Positions 26,179 to 37,313 of a DNA stretch of 64,000 nt are shown piece after piece (the first letter of the stretch is position 1; the number at the start of each line of letters is the position of its first letter). Position numbers and translations under genes: made by a program. The DNA comes from Streptococcus sp. 'caviae' (GTDB lineage Bacteria > Bacillota > Bacilli > Lactobacillales > Streptococcaceae): the NCBI RefSeq assembly GCF_001937065.1, contig NZ_MOWR01000003.1, positions 62,001-126,000 on the forward strand, read 5' to 3'. The notes beneath the pieces were generated by a model. It made no database searches and was not told the origin of the DNA. It worked only from the letters and a program-made list of their open reading frames with translations.

Positions 26179-28416
26179 ATGACAAAAGTTTCTAATTTGG
26201 GTTATCCGCGTTTGGGAGAAAATCGTGAATGGAAAAAGCTGATAGAGTCTTACTGGTCAAAGAAAATTAGCCAAGAAGAGCTGTTTGCAGGTGCCAAAGC
26301 ACTGCGCAATGATTTTTTGAAAAAGCAGCTGAATGCAGGATTGGATTTAATTCCGGTTGGGGATTTTTCACTTTACGACCAGATTTTGGATTTGTCTGTC
26401 CAGTTCAATATCATTCCTAAACGCTTTGCTAGGGAGGCAGCAGACATTGACTTGTATTTTTCTATTGCGCGCGGCAGCAAGGACAATGTCGCCTCTTCTA
26501 TGAAGAAATGGTTTAATACTAATTACCATTATATTGTTCCTGAGTGGTCCAAACAAAGACCTAAACTGACTAATACGCGTCTGTTGGAGCTGTATCTGGA
26601 AGCAAGAGAGATTGTAGGAGATAGAGCTAAACCTGTTATTACTGGTCCCATCACTTATGTGGCACTTTCGTCCGGTGTTGAAGATTTTACCGCTGCTGTC
26701 AAAAGTCTTCTGCCGCTTTATAAAAAGGTTTTCAAGGAATTGACCGATGCAGGAGCGGTTTATATCCAGATTGACGAACCGATCTTTGTGACCGATGAAG
26801 GGGCTGATTATCTTGAGGCAGCAAAGGCGGTTTATGGCTATTTTGCTAAAGAAGTTCCGCAGGCCAAGTTTATTTTTCAGACTTATTTCGAGGCTCTGAT
26901 TGATGCGGAAAGCCTGTCTCAGCTGCCTGTCGCAGCTTTTGGTCTTGATTTTGTCCATGGTTTGGAAGAAAATCTCGCAGCTCTGAAAAGGGGGCTTTTC
27001 CAAGATAAGGAAATCTTTGCCGGTGTGGTTGACGGCCGCAATATTTGGAGTTCTGATTTTGTGAAGACCGCTGAACTCTTACAGACGATCAAAGAAAATG
27101 CTGCTGAGATAACCGTCCAGCCTTCCTGTTCGCTCTTGCATGTGCCTGTGACTGCTAAAAATGAGACAGATTTAGAAGCTGTTTTGTTAAATGGCCTGGC
27201 CTTTGCTGATGAAAAATTACAGGAAGTTAAGCTTCTGGCAGAAAAGCTGGATGGCCGAGAAAGCCCTGCCTACAGGGAGCAGATTTCCCATTTTGAAGCT
27301 CTTCAGGCCGCTGATTTCAGAAATGTTGAGCTGGAAAATCTTGAAAATGTAGCGACTGAGCGAAGCAGCAGCTTTGACAAAAGGCGGCAGCTGCAGCAGG
27401 AAAAATTGCAGCTGCCGCTTTTGCCAACGACAACAATCGGCTCTTTCCCGCAGTCGCAGGAAATCCGACGGACGCGTTTGGCCTGGAAGCGCGGCAAGAT
27501 AAGCGACGAAGACTATCAGGCCTTTATAAATGCTGAGATTGAGCGCTGGATCCGCATTCAAGAGGACTTGGATCTTGATGTTTTAGTTCACGGCGAATTT
27601 GAACGGGTTGATATGGTCGAATTCTTCGGCCAGAAGTTAGCAGGTTTTGCCACGACAAAACTGGGCTGGGTTCAGTCTTACGGCTCTCGGGCTGTTAAGC
27701 CGCCTATTATTTACGGGGATGTCCAGCATGTAAAACCGTTGACTGTCCGTGAAACGGTTTATGCGCAGAGTCTGACGGATCGGCCGGTCAAGGGAATGCT
27801 GACGGGGCCGATTACCATTACTAACTGGTCTTTTGAACGAACAGATATTCCGCGCAGACAGCTCTTCGATCAGATCGGTCTGGCTATCAAAGATGAAATC
27901 AAGCTTCTGGAAGATGCCGGTATTGCTATTATCCAAGTTGATGAGGCAGCGCTCCGCGAAGGACTGCCGCTGCGTAAGTCTAAGCAAAAAGCTTACCTCG
28001 ATGATGCCGTTCGGGCCTTTCATATCGCGACATCGTCTGTCAAGGATGAAACGCAGATTCATACGCACATGTGCTATTCCAAATTTGATGAAATCATTGA
28101 TTCCATTCGGGCTCTTGATGCGGATGTCATCTCCATTGAAACCAGCCGCAGCCACGGTGATATTATTGAATCTTTTGAGACGGCAGTCTATCCGCTCGGC
28201 ATTGGTCTGGGTGTCTATGATATTCACTCACCGCGCGTGCCTTCTAAAGAAGAAGTTGTTGCTAATATTGAAAGGCCTCTGCATAAACTTTCTCCTAAGC
28301 AGTTTTGGGTGAATCCTGATTGCGGACTGAAAACCCGACAGGAAGCTGAAACTATTGCAGCTCTCAAAGTTTTGGTCGCTGCGACCAAGGAAGTTCGTCA
28401 AAAATTGGGAAATTAA
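26179..28416 (+). CDS. metE: Cobalamin-independent methionine synthase
   Basis: Transfers a methyl group from 5-methyltetrahydropteroyl-triglutamate to homocysteine. The 745-residue protein has the duplicated TIM-barrel layout of MetE: N-terminal domain beginning [20 protein letters not shown], and catalytic C-terminal domain beginning [17 protein letters not shown] near residue 415. Zinc ligands are visible: His630 and Cys632 in HTHMCYSKF, and Cys715 in NPDCGLKTR, with the same spacing as in the E. coli enzyme. An AGGGAGG site precedes the ATG. It is followed by metF after 16 bases, which supplies its methyl donor. Confidence 0.97.
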   Translation: MTKVSNLGYPRLGENREWKKLIESYWSKKISQEELFAGAKALRNDFLKKQLNAGLDLIPVGDFSLYDQILDLSVQFNIIPKRFAREAADIDLYFSIARGSKDNVASSMKKWFNTNYHYIVPEWSKQRPKLTNTRLLELYLEAREIVGDRAKPVITGPITYVALSSGVEDFTAAVKSLLPLYKKVFKELTDAGAVYIQIDEPIFVTDEGADYLEAAKAVYGYFAKEVPQAKFIFQTYFEALIDAESLSQLPVAAFGLDFVHGLEENLAALKRGLFQDKEIFAGVVDGRNIWSSDFVKTAELLQTIKENAAEITVQPSCSLLHVPVTAKNETDLEAVLLNGLAFADEKLQEVKLLAEKLDGRESPAYREQISHFEALQAADFRNVELENLENVATERSSSFDKRRQLQQEKLQLPLLPTTTIGSFPQSQEIRRTRLAWKRGKISDEDYQAFINAEIERWIRIQEDLDLDVLVHGEFERVDMVEFFGQKLAGFATTKLGWVQSYGSRAVKPPIIYGDVQHVKPLTVRETVYAQSLTDRPVKGMLTGPITITNWSFERTDIPRRQLFDQIGLAIKDEIKLLEDAGIAIIQVDEAALREGLPLRKSKQKAYLDDAVRAFHIATSSVKDETQIHTHMCYSKFDEIIDSIRALDADVISIETSRSHGDIIESFETAVYPLGIGLGVYDIHSPRVPSKEEVVANIERPLHKLSPKQFWVNPDCGLKTRQEAETIAALKVLVAATKEVRQKLGN

Positions 28417-28432
28417 GTCAAGGAGAGTGTCC

Positions 28433-30286
28433 ATGTCCAAATTGCTAGATAAATTAAAAACCGATATTTTAGTAGCTGACGGCGCTATGGGGACCCTTCT
28501 TTATGCCGATGGTTTAGAGTCTTGCCACGACTACTATAATATCAGCCATCCGGAACGTATTTTAGCTATTCATCAGGCTTATATTGAGGCAGGAGCTGAT
28601 GTTATTGAGACCAATACTTACGGTGCCAAACGGCACCGTCTTAAAAGTTTTGGCTACGACAATGATGTCAAGCAAATCAATCAGAAAGCAGTCGAGATAG
28701 CCCGTCAGGCTGCCGGAGAGAATGTTTTTGTGCTGGGAACAATAGGGGCTTCGCGAGGGCTGAGACAGTGTGAGCTTAGTCTGGAAGAGATTGTCGATGA
28801 GACCCTTGAACAGGCTCAGGCGCTTTTAGAAACAGGACAGTTGGATGGCTTGCTGTTTGAAACCTATTATGACAGAGAAGAGCTGGAAGCTGTTTTGAAA
28901 GCAGTAAGACCGCTGACTGACCTGCCCATAATAACAAATATGGCGCTCCACGAAGCAGGCATTACCGAAGACGGCCGCCCCTTAGTAGAAGCTCTCAGCA
29001 ATTTAGTGATGCTGGGCGCTGATATTGTCGGGCTCAACTGCCATCTGGGACCTTATCATATGATTCAGTCCCTTAAACAGGTGCCTCTTTTTGCCCAAAG
29101 CTATTTGTCTGCTTATCCTAATGCCAGCCTTTTATCATTTGTCAGTGATGATGAAAAAGGGCAGTATCGTTTTAGTCAGAATGCTGATTATTTTGAATAC
29201 TGCGCTCGGCTTTTTGTAGAAGAAGGTGTGCGTTTGATCGGCGGCTGCTGCGGAACGACACCGGATCATATAAGAGCTATTAAGCGAGGTATCCAAAATC
29301 TAAAGCCGGTCGAACGCAAGGTTATTACCCCGCTGATTACGGAACAAGAATTCATTGATGAAATCAGCAAAAAAGAAACGCTGGCAGACAAGGCTAAAAA
29401 AGAAGTGACGATTATTGCAGAGATTGATCCGCCTAAGACACTGGCCATTGATAAATTTGTTGAAGGTATCAGGGCTCTGGACAAAAAGAATATCGCTGCT
29501 ATCACTTTAGCGGATAATTCTCTGGCCAAAACCCGCATTTGCAATCTCAGTCTGGCGTCTTTGTTAAAAGATGAAGTGACGACACCTTTCTTGCTTCATC
29601 TTTCCTGCCGTGATCATAATATGATTGGTCTCCAATCGCGCCTTTTGGGCATGGATGTGCTGGGATTTGATCAAATCCTTGCTATTACAGGGGATCCTTC
29701 AAAAATCGGTGATTTTCCAGGAGCGACCAGTGTTTACGATGCCACCAGTTTTAAATTACTGTCTTTGATTAAGCAGTTGAATCAAGGAAAAGGCTATAGC
29801 GGAGCCAGCCTGAAAAGGGCAACTCATTTTACAGCAGCGGCAGCTTTTAATCCTAATGTCCGCCAGTTAGAAAAAAGCAGCCGTCTTATTGAACGTAAAA
29901 TAAAAGCGGGAGCTGACTACTTTATTACACAGCCTGTTTTTAACCAAGAAACGATTCATCAGTTGGGAGAATTAACCAAAGCCTACGATCAGCCTTTTTT
30001 CATTGGAATTATGCCGATAACGTCTTATAACAATGCTGTTTTTCTGCACAACGAAGTCCCAGGAATTCATTTATCAGAAACACTTCTGGAAAAGCTCGAA
30101 GCTGTTAAGGACGATAGAGCGGCCTGTCAGGCAGCTGCGCTGGCAGAAAGCAAGGCATTAATTGACTGTGCCTTAAACTATTTTAAGGGCATCTACCTGA
30201 TCACGCCTTTTCTGCGCTATGATCTTACTTTGGAGTTAATCGATTATATCCAAGAGCGGACAGCTGTTGTGAAAAAGCGAGCTTAA
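28433..30286 (+). CDS. metF: Bifunctional homocysteine S-methyltransferase / 5,10-methylenetetrahydrofolate reductase
   Basis: A 617-residue fusion of the YitJ type. Residues about 1-290 are a homocysteine methyltransferase domain (ILVADGAMGTLLYADGL at the start; zinc ligands in VGLNCHLG and LIGGCCGTTPDHI). Residues about 325-610 are a MetF-type flavin reductase (AEIDPPKTLAIDKFVEG, LAITGDPSKIGDFPGA, DYFITQPVFN). The reductase half makes the methyl-folate used by MetE. The ATG at 28433 has AAGGAGAG upstream; a longer frame from 28355 overlaps metE and is rejected. Gene symbol refers to the reductase half. Confidence 0.93.
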   Translation: MSKLLDKLKTDILVADGAMGTLLYADGLESCHDYYNISHPERILAIHQAYIEAGADVIETNTYGAKRHRLKSFGYDNDVKQINQKAVEIARQAAGENVFVLGTIGASRGLRQCELSLEEIVDETLEQAQALLETGQLDGLLFETYYDREELEAVLKAVRPLTDLPIITNMALHEAGITEDGRPLVEALSNLVMLGADIVGLNCHLGPYHMIQSLKQVPLFAQSYLSAYPNASLLSFVSDDEKGQYRFSQNADYFEYCARLFVEEGVRLIGGCCGTTPDHIRAIKRGIQNLKPVERKVITPLITEQEFIDEISKKETLADKAKKEVTIIAEIDPPKTLAIDKFVEGIRALDKKNIAAITLADNSLAKTRICNLSLASLLKDEVTTPFLLHLSCRDHNMIGLQSRLLGMDVLGFDQILAITGDPSKIGDFPGATSVYDATSFKLLSLIKQLNQGKGYSGASLKRATHFTAAAAFNPNVRQLEKSSRLIERKIKAGADYFITQPVFNQETIHQLGELTKAYDQPFFIGIMPITSYNNAVFLHNEVPGIHLSETLLEKLEAVKDDRAACQAAALAESKALIDCALNYFKGIYLITPFLRYDLTLELIDYIQERTAVVKKRA

Positions 30287-30383
30287 TGAACTGCAGTTTA
30301 AGGGTTAGTCTGCAACTAGCTGAGCTGCTCGTTTTAAACTGGATGCTGATGGATTTGACTAGAAATGCTATAATAGATTTGAA

Positions 30384-30430
30384 CTGAGAGTGGGACAGGC
30401 ATGGTTGGAGCACAATCGTGTCTGTCTCAG
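30384..30430. repeat. GTGGGACA-type hairpin element
   Basis: CTGAGA and GACAGGCATG pair with CGTGTCTGTCTCAG around a short loop. The GAGAGTGGGACA start resembles the repeats at 3.1 kb and 57.6 kb. It lies in the 5' leader of the PAP2 gene, after an extended -10 (TGCTATAAT, ending 30374). Confidence 0.55.
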
Positions 30431-30463
30431 CCTTCCAGTATCTCTTAGAAATGCAGATGACAG

Positions 30464-30967
30464 ATGAAAAATTACGCAGTCTTTTATGAAAATTTGACGG
30501 AACCAATCCGAACAAGACCTGGACTTATCCGGCTCATCAAATGGACAAATAGTCTTATTACTAAGCTGATGCCCATTCTCTATCTGCTTTTGCTGGCCTA
30601 TCTTTGTTGGTCTCAAAAAACGATAGGGGCTTTGGGGCCTTATATTATCATTCCAGCTACGGCTTTTATTTTGCTGTCGCTGGTCAGGCGGATTCTTAAC
30701 AGTCCCAGACCTTATGAAGTCTGGGAAATTCAGCCGTTGATTACCAAGCAAACAAAGGGGCAGTCTATGCCCAGCCGCCATGTTTTTTCGGCGACGGTTA
30801 TCAGTGTCTGCGTCCTGCATGAAACTCTTTTTCTGGGCCTTGTTTTGCTGCTGCTGTCTCTTTTATTGGCCTTGTGCCGTGTTTTAGGCGGTGTTCATTA
30901 TCCCAAAGATGTTATTGCCGGCTATCTAATCGGTCTTGCAGCAGGCAGCCTGCTTTTTTTGCTCTGA
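30464..30967 (+). CDS. PAP2-family membrane phosphatase
   Basis: A 167-residue integral membrane phosphatase with about five helices. The three phosphatase motifs are present: RRILNSPRP (motif 1 region), PSRHVFSA (motif 2, catalytic His) and RVLGGVHYPKDVIAG (motif 3, nucleophilic His). Members of this family dephosphorylate undecaprenyl diphosphate or phosphatidylglycerol phosphate; the substrate here is not determined. It follows a leader with a repeat-type hairpin, and has no close operon partner. Confidence 0.9.
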   Translation: MKNYAVFYENLTEPIRTRPGLIRLIKWTNSLITKLMPILYLLLLAYLCWSQKTIGALGPYIIIPATAFILLSLVRRILNSPRPYEVWEIQPLITKQTKGQSMPSRHVFSATVISVCVLHETLFLGLVLLLLSLLLALCRVLGGVHYPKDVIAGYLIGLAAGSLLFLL

Positions 30968-31148
30968 TGGGTTTGGCGGTTCTGACACAGCTGCGCTTAG
31001 AGGCTGTAAAATTTTTTAAAGCATAAAGAAAAACTAAAAAGTAAATCTTATTTGCGGCTAAATCAAGCCATGGCCGTTAACTAAAAGAGAAGGGCTTGCA
31101 CCATCAATTTCTGAGGAAGAAATGATTTGGGTGCTGCTCTTTTTTTGT

Positions 31149-31154
31149 TACAAT
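31149..31154 (+). promoter_or_regulatory. Extended -10 promoter abutting the next start codon
   Basis: TGT then TACAAT ends six bases before the ATG at 31161; TTGGGT lies 16 bases upstream. The start site would coincide with the ATG, although AGGAG is also present between them. Confidence 0.45.
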
Positions 31155-31160
31155 AGGAGC

Positions 31161-31682
31161 ATGAAAAATTTTTATGATGTCTATGAAAATCACGCAGAAC
31201 TTCCTTATTTTGCTCCCCACTATCAGGAGGAGCTCCTAAAAAAGCCCATTCCCAAGCGCAATATGGTACGCACAGCAGAAAGTCTGCTGCCCGGCCATAT
31301 CATTATGCTTTGGCGGATTAGCTTTGGCACCTACACCAATCAGTCTTCCCACCATAAGTATTTTTATACCAGCTACGGTATCGATGCCCAAAAAGAATTA
31401 GACTGGCTTATTCAAGAAAACTATGTCAGACTGAATACGGCCTTTGAGTCCTTGAAACATTTGGCTGTGCCCAAATTAAAGGAATTTTTGCAGCTGCAGC
31501 ATGTTAAAGGGCTGTCCAAAATGAAACGCCTTGATGCAGAAAAAACTCTTGCACAGCTTTATTCCAATGAGGAGCTGGAAGCTCTGTTTGACCTTAGAGG
31601 CTATCAATTAACAGATAAGGGGAGGGCTGTTTTAGAGCGGCATCCAGACATCGTTGCCAAGCATCCGCAAAAGAAATTCTGA
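31161..31682 (+). CDS. Conserved hypothetical protein
   Basis: A 173-residue soluble protein with no signal peptide or membrane segment. I do not recognise a characterised family. The middle (AVPKLKEFLQLQHVKGLSKMK) and the end (RGYQLTDKGRAVLERHP) look like a small helical SAP-like fold and a short winged-helix-like tail, suggesting nucleic-acid binding, but this is weak. The ATG at 31161 has AGGAG directly upstream. A longer frame from 31122 would cover the promoter. Confidence 0.75.
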   Translation: MKNFYDVYENHAELPYFAPHYQEELLKKPIPKRNMVRTAESLLPGHIIMLWRISFGTYTNQSSHHKYFYTSYGIDAQKELDWLIQENYVRLNTAFESLKHLAVPKLKEFLQLQHVKGLSKMKRLDAEKTLAQLYSNEELEALFDLRGYQLTDKGRAVLERHPDIVAKHPQKKF

Positions 31683-31751
31683 TAAGGGATTTCTTTAATT
31701 TTACTTTTAAGTGTGCTATAATGAAAAGTAATGTGAAACAAGGAGAAAACA

Positions 31752-32126
31752 ATGGAAATTGTACGTCAAAAAGAGTTTGTCAACCAGTATCATTACGATG
31801 CCAGAAATTTAGAATGGGAGAAAGAAAACGGAACACCGGAAACCGATGTTGAGGTAACCTTCCAATTAGTTGAAAAAAATGAGGAGTTAAACGAAACCAC
31901 AGTTGTAGCTGTTTTGCAGTTTATGATTGTGCGTGATGAATTTGTTCTCAGCGGTGTCTTGTCGCAGATGGTCAAGATTAAGGATCGTATTGTCAACCAG
32001 CCCAGTGAATTTTCACAAGAAGAAGTGGCAACACTGGCAGCACCGCTTTTAGATATTTTGAAACGCATGACCTATGAAGTGACGGAAATTGCGCTGGATA
32101 GAGAAGGCATTACACTGGAGTTCTAA
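31752..32126 (+). CDS. DUF1149-family protein
   Basis: A 124-residue acidic protein matching the streptococcal DUF1149 pattern (MEIVRQKEFVNQYHYDARN at the start; FMIVRDEFVLSGVLSQMV in the middle; EGITLEF at the end). The fold is reminiscent of SecB-like proteins, but the function is unknown. An extended -10 TGCTATAAT is at about 31714-31722 and AAGGAG precedes the ATG. It starts a run of tightly spaced genes: DUF1149, DegV, dapB, cca, ABC-F and GNAT, several overlapping by 4 to 8 bases. Confidence 0.88.
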   Translation: MEIVRQKEFVNQYHYDARNLEWEKENGTPETDVEVTFQLVEKNEELNETTVVAVLQFMIVRDEFVLSGVLSQMVKIKDRIVNQPSEFSQEEVATLAAPLLDILKRMTYEVTEIALDREGITLEF

Positions 32127-32131
32127 AAGAG

Positions 32132-32992
32132 ATGAAATTAGCTGTGATTACGGACTCATCGGTCTATCTTCCGCAAGATTTTAGGCCAAGCAAGAGCCTG
32201 TTTATCCTTGACATTGAGATTACCATTGAGGGTGAAACTTACATTGAAGGTAAAAATCTAACCTTGGATGAGTTTTATAGGAAAATGGCGGCTTCTGCGG
32301 AACTGCCTAAGACCAGCCAGCCCAGTTTGGCGGAACTGAGCGACTTGCTGACAAGGCTGGAAAAAGATGGCTATACCCATGTTATCGGCCTTTTTCTATC
32401 AGGCGGTATTTCAGGTTTCCATCAAAATATTCAATATCTGACTGAGGAATACGACAATTTAACAATTGCTTTCCCGGATACCAAAATCACTTCCAGCCCT
32501 ATGGGATGGATGGTCATGGAAACCTTGAGATGGGGGAAAGAAGGTTTGTCTTTTGAGCAGATTTTAGCTAATCTGGAGGTTATGATTGAAAAGACCAATG
32601 CTTTCATTATGGTAGATGATCTCAATCATTTGGTTAAAGGCGGCCGCTTGTCAAATGGCTCGGCTCTCTTAGGCAATCTGCTGAGCATTAAGCCCATTCT
32701 TTATTTTACTGATGGCAGGATTGAGGTTTTTGAAAAGGTCAGAACGGAGAAAAAAGCAGTTAAGCGTCTGATTGATATCTTAGGTGATGTTACTGCAGAC
32801 GGCGATTACATGACTTATATCATCCATGCCAATGCCAGCAAGAAGGCCGAGGCTTTGCAAAAACGTTTAATGGAGGATGGTTATACAGAAAATTTAGCCA
32901 TTGTTCCTTTCAACGGGGTTATTGCAACCCATCTGGGAGAAGGAGCGATTGCGCTTGGAGCCGTACCGATAGTTAAAGGAGAAGAAAAATGA
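32132..32992 (+). CDS. DegV-family fatty-acid-binding protein
   Basis: A 286-residue protein of the DegV fold. It has an N-terminal [13 protein letters not shown], a [17 protein letters not shown] block and a C-terminal [12 protein letters not shown]. FakB proteins of this family present fatty acids to the kinase FakA; other members have unassigned ligands, so I do not call it FakB. It starts 5 bases after the DUF1149 stop and overlaps dapB by 4 bases. Confidence 0.9.
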   Translation: MKLAVITDSSVYLPQDFRPSKSLFILDIEITIEGETYIEGKNLTLDEFYRKMAASAELPKTSQPSLAELSDLLTRLEKDGYTHVIGLFLSGGISGFHQNIQYLTEEYDNLTIAFPDTKITSSPMGWMVMETLRWGKEGLSFEQILANLEVMIEKTNAFIMVDDLNHLVKGGRLSNGSALLGNLLSIKPILYFTDGRIEVFEKVRTEKKAVKRLIDILGDVTADGDYMTYIIHANASKKAEALQKRLMEDGYTENLAIVPFNGVIATHLGEGAIALGAVPIVKGEEK

Positions 32993-33756
32993 GTATTAAA
33001 GTGATTGTTGCAGGTTTTAAGGGAAGAATGGGCTCAACAGCTGTTGATATGGCTAAGAGTGACAGCGAGCTGGAATTGGCTGCTCTGTTGGATCCTTTCG
33101 CAGCTGAAAAAGACCTTGATGGGGTGCCTGTCTTCACGGACAAAGCAGACCTGGCTGGTTTTGATGCTGATGTCTGGGTAGATTTTACCATGCCTAAAGT
33201 AGCTTATGAAAATACGCGCTTTGCTTTAGAAAATGGCTTTTGCCCGGTCGTTGGAACAACGGGATTTACCGAAGAACAGATTGCAGATTTAACAGCCCTG
33301 TCTGCTGATCGAAAATTGGGCGGCCTGATTGCTCCTAATTTTGCTATCGGAGCTATTTTACTGATGGAATTTGCAGCCAAGGCCTCTAAATATTTCCCTG
33401 ATGTGGAAATTATTGAGCTGCACCACGATAAGAAAAAAGATGCGCCAAGCGGAACTGCAATCAAGACTGCGGAACTCATCCGTGAGGCCCGTACTTATAA
33501 AAAACAGGGTGCTGAAGATGAAGAGGAAACTCTGGCCGGTGCACGCGGTGCCGAATATGATGGCTTTAGAATCCATAGCGTTCGCCTGCCGGGTCTGGTT
33601 GCCCACCAAGAAGTGATTTTTGGTGCACAGGGTGAAGGATTGACGCTTCGTCATGATTCTTATGACCGCATTTCTTTCATGAGCGGCGTTAACTTAGGGA
33701 TAAAAGAAGCAGTCAAGCGAGAGCAGCTCGTTTACGGTTTGGAACATTTACTATGA
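32989..33756 (+). CDS. dapB: 4-hydroxy-tetrahydrodipicolinate reductase
   Basis: Reduces HTPA in lysine and cell-wall precursor synthesis. The 255-residue protein has an N-terminal NAD(P)-binding [13 protein letters not shown] and the catalytic block [21 protein letters not shown] near residue 145, which holds the proton-donor His and Lys. Length is normal. It overlaps degV and cca by ATGA-type junctions. Confidence 0.96.
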   Translation: MSIKVIVAGFKGRMGSTAVDMAKSDSELELAALLDPFAAEKDLDGVPVFTDKADLAGFDADVWVDFTMPKVAYENTRFALENGFCPVVGTTGFTEEQIADLTALSADRKLGGLIAPNFAIGAILLMEFAAKASKYFPDVEIIELHHDKKKDAPSGTAIKTAELIREARTYKKQGAEDEEETLAGARGAEYDGFRIHSVRLPGLVAHQEVIFGAQGEGLTLRHDSYDRISFMSGVNLGIKEAVKREQLVYGLEHLL

Positions 33757-34964
33757 AATTAAAACATCTGCCTTCTGAATTTCAGGAGGCTTTACCAGTA
33801 TTAGAGAAAATTAAGGCAGCCGGTTTTGAAGCTTATTTTGTAGGCGGCAGCGTGCGCGATGCCTTGCTGGGCCATCCCATTCATGATGTAGATATCGCCA
33901 GCAGCTCTTATCCCGCAGAGACCAAGAAGATTTTCCCGCGAACGGTAGATATTGGCATTGAGCACGGCACCGTCTTGGTTTTAGAAAACGGCCATGAGTA
34001 TGAAATCACGACCTTTCGGACTGAGGATGTCTATGTGGACTACCGCAGACCCAGTCAGGTGTCTTTTGTGCGTTCTTTGGAAGAAGACCTAAAGCGCCGC
34101 GATTTTACCATCAATGCCTTTGCTCTTGATGAGCAGTCTCATGTGATTGATAAATTTAACGGTTTGGCAGATTTAAAGCACAAGCGGCTGCGGGCGGTCG
34201 GCAATGCTGCTGAGCGTTTTAATGAAGATGCTCTGCGGATTATGAGAGGCCTGCGCTTTGCTGCTGTTCTTGATTTTGATATTGAAGAAGAGACTTTTGC
34301 TGCCATGAAAGAACATGCGCCCTTATTGGAAAAAATTTCTGTAGAGCGCTCTTTTATTGAGTTTGATAAACTTTTACAGGCTCCTTTTTGGCGTAAGGGG
34401 ATTGCTTATTTGCTTGCCAGCAAGGCTTACAACCATCTGCCTTTGCTGGGCGATTCCGCTGAAAATTGGCAGCGGCTGTTAAGTGATTTGCCGGAAACCC
34501 TTACTTTTTCGACGTCTGAGCAGGCATGGGCAGCAGTGCTTTTGTATTTGGATATTAAAAATCCCAAGTCTTTTTTGAAGCAATGGAAGACTGCCAATCA
34601 TTTTCAAAAGACGGTAGAGAAACTCCTAGCTGTCTATGATTTGCGTCAAAACAGGCAGCCGGACAAGGCTGCTGTCTATCACTACGGCGAGGACTTAATG
34701 CTCTTGGCTGAAGAATTGCGCAAGGCTCAGGGGCTGACTGCTGACGCTGAGCGTATTAAGGACCTCAATGCCAGTCTCACCATTCACGATAAACATGACA
34801 TTCTTGTTAAGGGCGGTGACTTGATAGCGGAACTGGGACTTAAGCCGGGTCCAGAACTTGGTAAACTGTTGAATCGCATTGAAATGCTTATTGTAGCAGG
34901 TGATTTGAAAAATGAGCGAGAGGCTATTTTTGATTTTGTCAGAAAGGAACTGAGGCGTGAGTGA
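33753..34964 (+). CDS. cca: CCA-adding tRNA nucleotidyltransferase
   Basis: Adds or repairs the 3' CCA of tRNAs. The 403-residue class II enzyme has [10 protein letters not shown] and the metal-binding DVDIA near residues 30-50, the [10 protein letters not shown] block and the [15 protein letters not shown] block used for base recognition. No HD phosphohydrolase domain is present, as in other firmicutes. It overlaps dapB by 4 and the ABC-F gene by 8 bases. Confidence 0.96.
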   Translation: MKLKHLPSEFQEALPVLEKIKAAGFEAYFVGGSVRDALLGHPIHDVDIASSSYPAETKKIFPRTVDIGIEHGTVLVLENGHEYEITTFRTEDVYVDYRRPSQVSFVRSLEEDLKRRDFTINAFALDEQSHVIDKFNGLADLKHKRLRAVGNAAERFNEDALRIMRGLRFAAVLDFDIEEETFAAMKEHAPLLEKISVERSFIEFDKLLQAPFWRKGIAYLLASKAYNHLPLLGDSAENWQRLLSDLPETLTFSTSEQAWAAVLLYLDIKNPKSFLKQWKTANHFQKTVEKLLAVYDLRQNRQPDKAAVYHYGEDLMLLAEELRKAQGLTADAERIKDLNASLTIHDKHDILVKGGDLIAELGLKPGPELGKLLNRIEMLIVAGDLKNEREAIFDFVRKELRRE

Positions 34965-36825
34965 TTTTTTAGTTGACGGACTGAGTAAAATAGTCGGTGA
35001 TAAAACGGTCTTTGAGGATATTTCCTTTATTATCCACGATCTGGACCGCATTGGTATTATTGGTGTCAATGGAACAGGAAAGACAACGCTGCTGGATGTT
35101 CTTTCAGGCAGGCTGGGTTTTGATGGGGATAAGTCCCCTTTTTTAAAGAAAAATGACTATAAAATAGCCTACTTGATGCAAGAGCCTGATTTTGATGAGA
35201 CAAAAACAGTGCTTGATACTGTGCTGTCATCAGAACTTCGGGAAATAGAACTGGTTCGCTCTTATGAGATGCTGATGGCGGATTATAAGGAGGCTAATCA
35301 GGACAGGCTGGAAAAGATTATGGCAGAGATGGATGCCTTAGATGCCTGGACCGTTGAAAGCGAAGTGAAGACTGTCCTGTCTCAGTTAGGTATCAATGAC
35401 ACCAGTCAGCTGGTCGGTCAGCTATCCGGTGGTATGCGCCGTCGGGTTCAGCTGGCTCAGGTCCTGCTGGCAGAGGCTGATTTACTGCTTTTAGATGAGC
35501 CGACCAACCACCTGGACATTGACACCATTGCTTGGCTGACGAATTATTTAAAGAGCAGCCGCAGGACTGTGCTTTTTATCACCCATGACCGCTATTTTTT
35601 GGACAATGTAGCCACTCGTATCTTTGAATTGGACAGGGCTCGTTTGCTGGAATATCAGGGAAATTACCAGGATTATGTGCGTCTGCGTGCGGAACAGGAC
35701 GAACGCGATGCTGCCAGCCTGCACAAGAAAAAGCAGCTCTATAAGCAAGAACTGGCTTGGATGCGCAGGCAGCCGCAGGCCAGAGCAACCAAGCAGCAGG
35801 CTCGCATTAACCGATTTCATGATCTCAAATCCGATCTGTCAGGTTCAAGGACTTCAACTGACCTTGAAATCAACTTTGAAACCAGCCGTATCGGTAAGAA
35901 GGTCATTCAGTTTGAACATGTGGATTTTGCCTTTCCGAATAAATCGATCTTGTCTGATTTTAACCTGCTGATTCAAAATAAGGATCGCATTGGGATTGTT
36001 GGTGATAACGGCGTCGGGAAATCGACCCTGCTCAATCTCATCAATGGTGATTTACAGCCCAATTCCGGGCAGCTCATTACCGGAGAGACCGTTCGCATTG
36101 GCTACTTTTCGCAGCAGATCAAAGATATGGATGAGGATAAGCGGGTTATCAACTACCTGCAGGAAGTTGCTGATGAGGTCAAGACAGTTGGTGGAAGCAG
36201 CAGTGTTACGGATCTGCTGGAGCAATTTCTCTTTCCCAGATCAAGCCATGGGACACTGATTTCCAAGCTGTCGGGCGGTGAGAAGAAGCGTCTTTATCTG
36301 CTCAAAATTCTCATTGAAAAACCCAATGTTTTGTTGCTGGATGAACCGACAAATGACCTCGATATCGCCACCCTGACGGTACTTGAAAATTTTCTTCAGC
36401 AGTTTGCCGGACCTGTCATCACGGTCAGTCACGACCGTTACTTTTTGGATAAGGTCGCCACTAAAATTCTGGCATTTGAAGACGGCGGAATCCGTACATT
36501 TTTTGGCAATTATACCGATTATCTGGATGAAAAGGAATTTGAGAAATCCAGCTCTGCTATGGCACAAAAAATGGAAAAACCTAAGACTGAAAGGGTTAAG
36601 AGCGAAAAGAAGCGCATGTCTTACTTTGAAAAGCAGGAGTGGACGACGATCGACGATGATATTGCGGCTTTGGAAGACAAAATCGAAACAATCGAGGCAG
36701 CCATGCAGGAAAATGCTTCAGATTACGGCCAGTTAGCCAGTCTGCAGCGTGATTTAGATGCTGCCAATGATCAGCTCCTGGAAAAATACGAGCGCTATGA
36801 ATACTTGAGTGAGTTGGAGAACTAA
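34957..36825 (+). CDS. ABC-F family ATPase (Uup-like)
   Basis: A 622-residue soluble protein with two ABC domains and no membrane part. Signatures [16 protein letters not shown] / [12 protein letters not shown] and [15 protein letters not shown] / [12 protein letters not shown] mark the two halves, joined by an arginine/lysine-rich linker. The C-terminal ~80 residues are a coiled coil ([15 protein letters not shown]), as in Uup. ABC-F proteins act on ribosomes as translation factors, and some give antibiotic resistance; this one looks like a housekeeping member. Start is GTG at 34957, overlapping cca. Confidence 0.9.
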   Translation: MSDFLVDGLSKIVGDKTVFEDISFIIHDLDRIGIIGVNGTGKTTLLDVLSGRLGFDGDKSPFLKKNDYKIAYLMQEPDFDETKTVLDTVLSSELREIELVRSYEMLMADYKEANQDRLEKIMAEMDALDAWTVESEVKTVLSQLGINDTSQLVGQLSGGMRRRVQLAQVLLAEADLLLLDEPTNHLDIDTIAWLTNYLKSSRRTVLFITHDRYFLDNVATRIFELDRARLLEYQGNYQDYVRLRAEQDERDAASLHKKKQLYKQELAWMRRQPQARATKQQARINRFHDLKSDLSGSRTSTDLEINFETSRIGKKVIQFEHVDFAFPNKSILSDFNLLIQNKDRIGIVGDNGVGKSTLLNLINGDLQPNSGQLITGETVRIGYFSQQIKDMDEDKRVINYLQEVADEVKTVGGSSSVTDLLEQFLFPRSSHGTLISKLSGGEKKRLYLLKILIEKPNVLLLDEPTNDLDIATLTVLENFLQQFAGPVITVSHDRYFLDKVATKILAFEDGGIRTFFGNYTDYLDEKEFEKSSSAMAQKMEKPKTERVKSEKKRMSYFEKQEWTTIDDDIAALEDKIETIEAAMQENASDYGQLASLQRDLDAANDQLLEKYERYEYLSELEN

Positions 36826-37298
36826 TGCAGCTAAGACCTATTGAAAAAAGAGACAATGCAGCAGTTGCCCAGCTAATTCGCCATTCCTTAGAAAAAGAAG
36901 ATTTGGCTATTGAGGGCACCGCCTACTTTGATCCTTATTTAGATGATTTGGCGGGTTATTATCAAGCTACTCCCAGATCAGCTTATTTTGTTGTAGAAGA
37001 CAATCAGATGATTATTGGAGCTGGCGGATTTGCCCCTGTTTCTGAAGAAACAGCGGAACTGCAAAAACTCTATGTGCATGAAGCCTATCGCGGCAAGGGC
37101 ATAGCTAGCCTTTTGCTGAGGCGTATTTTTCAGGAGGCTCAAAAAGAGGGATTTATTAAGCTCTACCTGGAAAGTTCGCAGGTACTCAAGCAGGCTCTTA
37201 AGGTGTATGAGCATTTTGGTTTTACCGCTTTAGAAGCTCCCATGTCTTTTGGAAATTCGCATGATGCTATGGATGTTTGGATGCTAAAGGATTTATAA
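36825..37298 (+). CDS. GNAT-family N-acetyltransferase
   Basis: A 157-residue acetyltransferase. The acetyl-CoA loop LYVHEAYRGKGIASLLLRRI near residues 85-105 is the diagnostic motif. The acceptor is unknown. The ATG overlaps the stop of the ABC-F gene by one base, so it is translationally coupled. The next gene follows after 15 bases. Confidence 0.9.
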   Translation: MQLRPIEKRDNAAVAQLIRHSLEKEDLAIEGTAYFDPYLDDLAGYYQATPRSAYFVVEDNQMIIGAGGFAPVSEETAELQKLYVHEAYRGKGIASLLLRRIFQEAQKEGFIKLYLESSQVLKQALKVYEHFGFTALEAPMSFGNSHDAMDVWMLKDL

Positions 37299-37313
37299 GA
37301 AAAAGGAGAGGAT

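Noticed and set aside
26368..27003. Minus-strand frame of 211 codons opposite metE
   Set aside because: It lies wholly opposite a clear metE gene, has no ribosome site and no recognisable domain.
27637..28227. Minus-strand frame of 196 codons opposite metE
   Set aside because: Antisense to the catalytic domain of metE; long only because of codon bias in the real gene.
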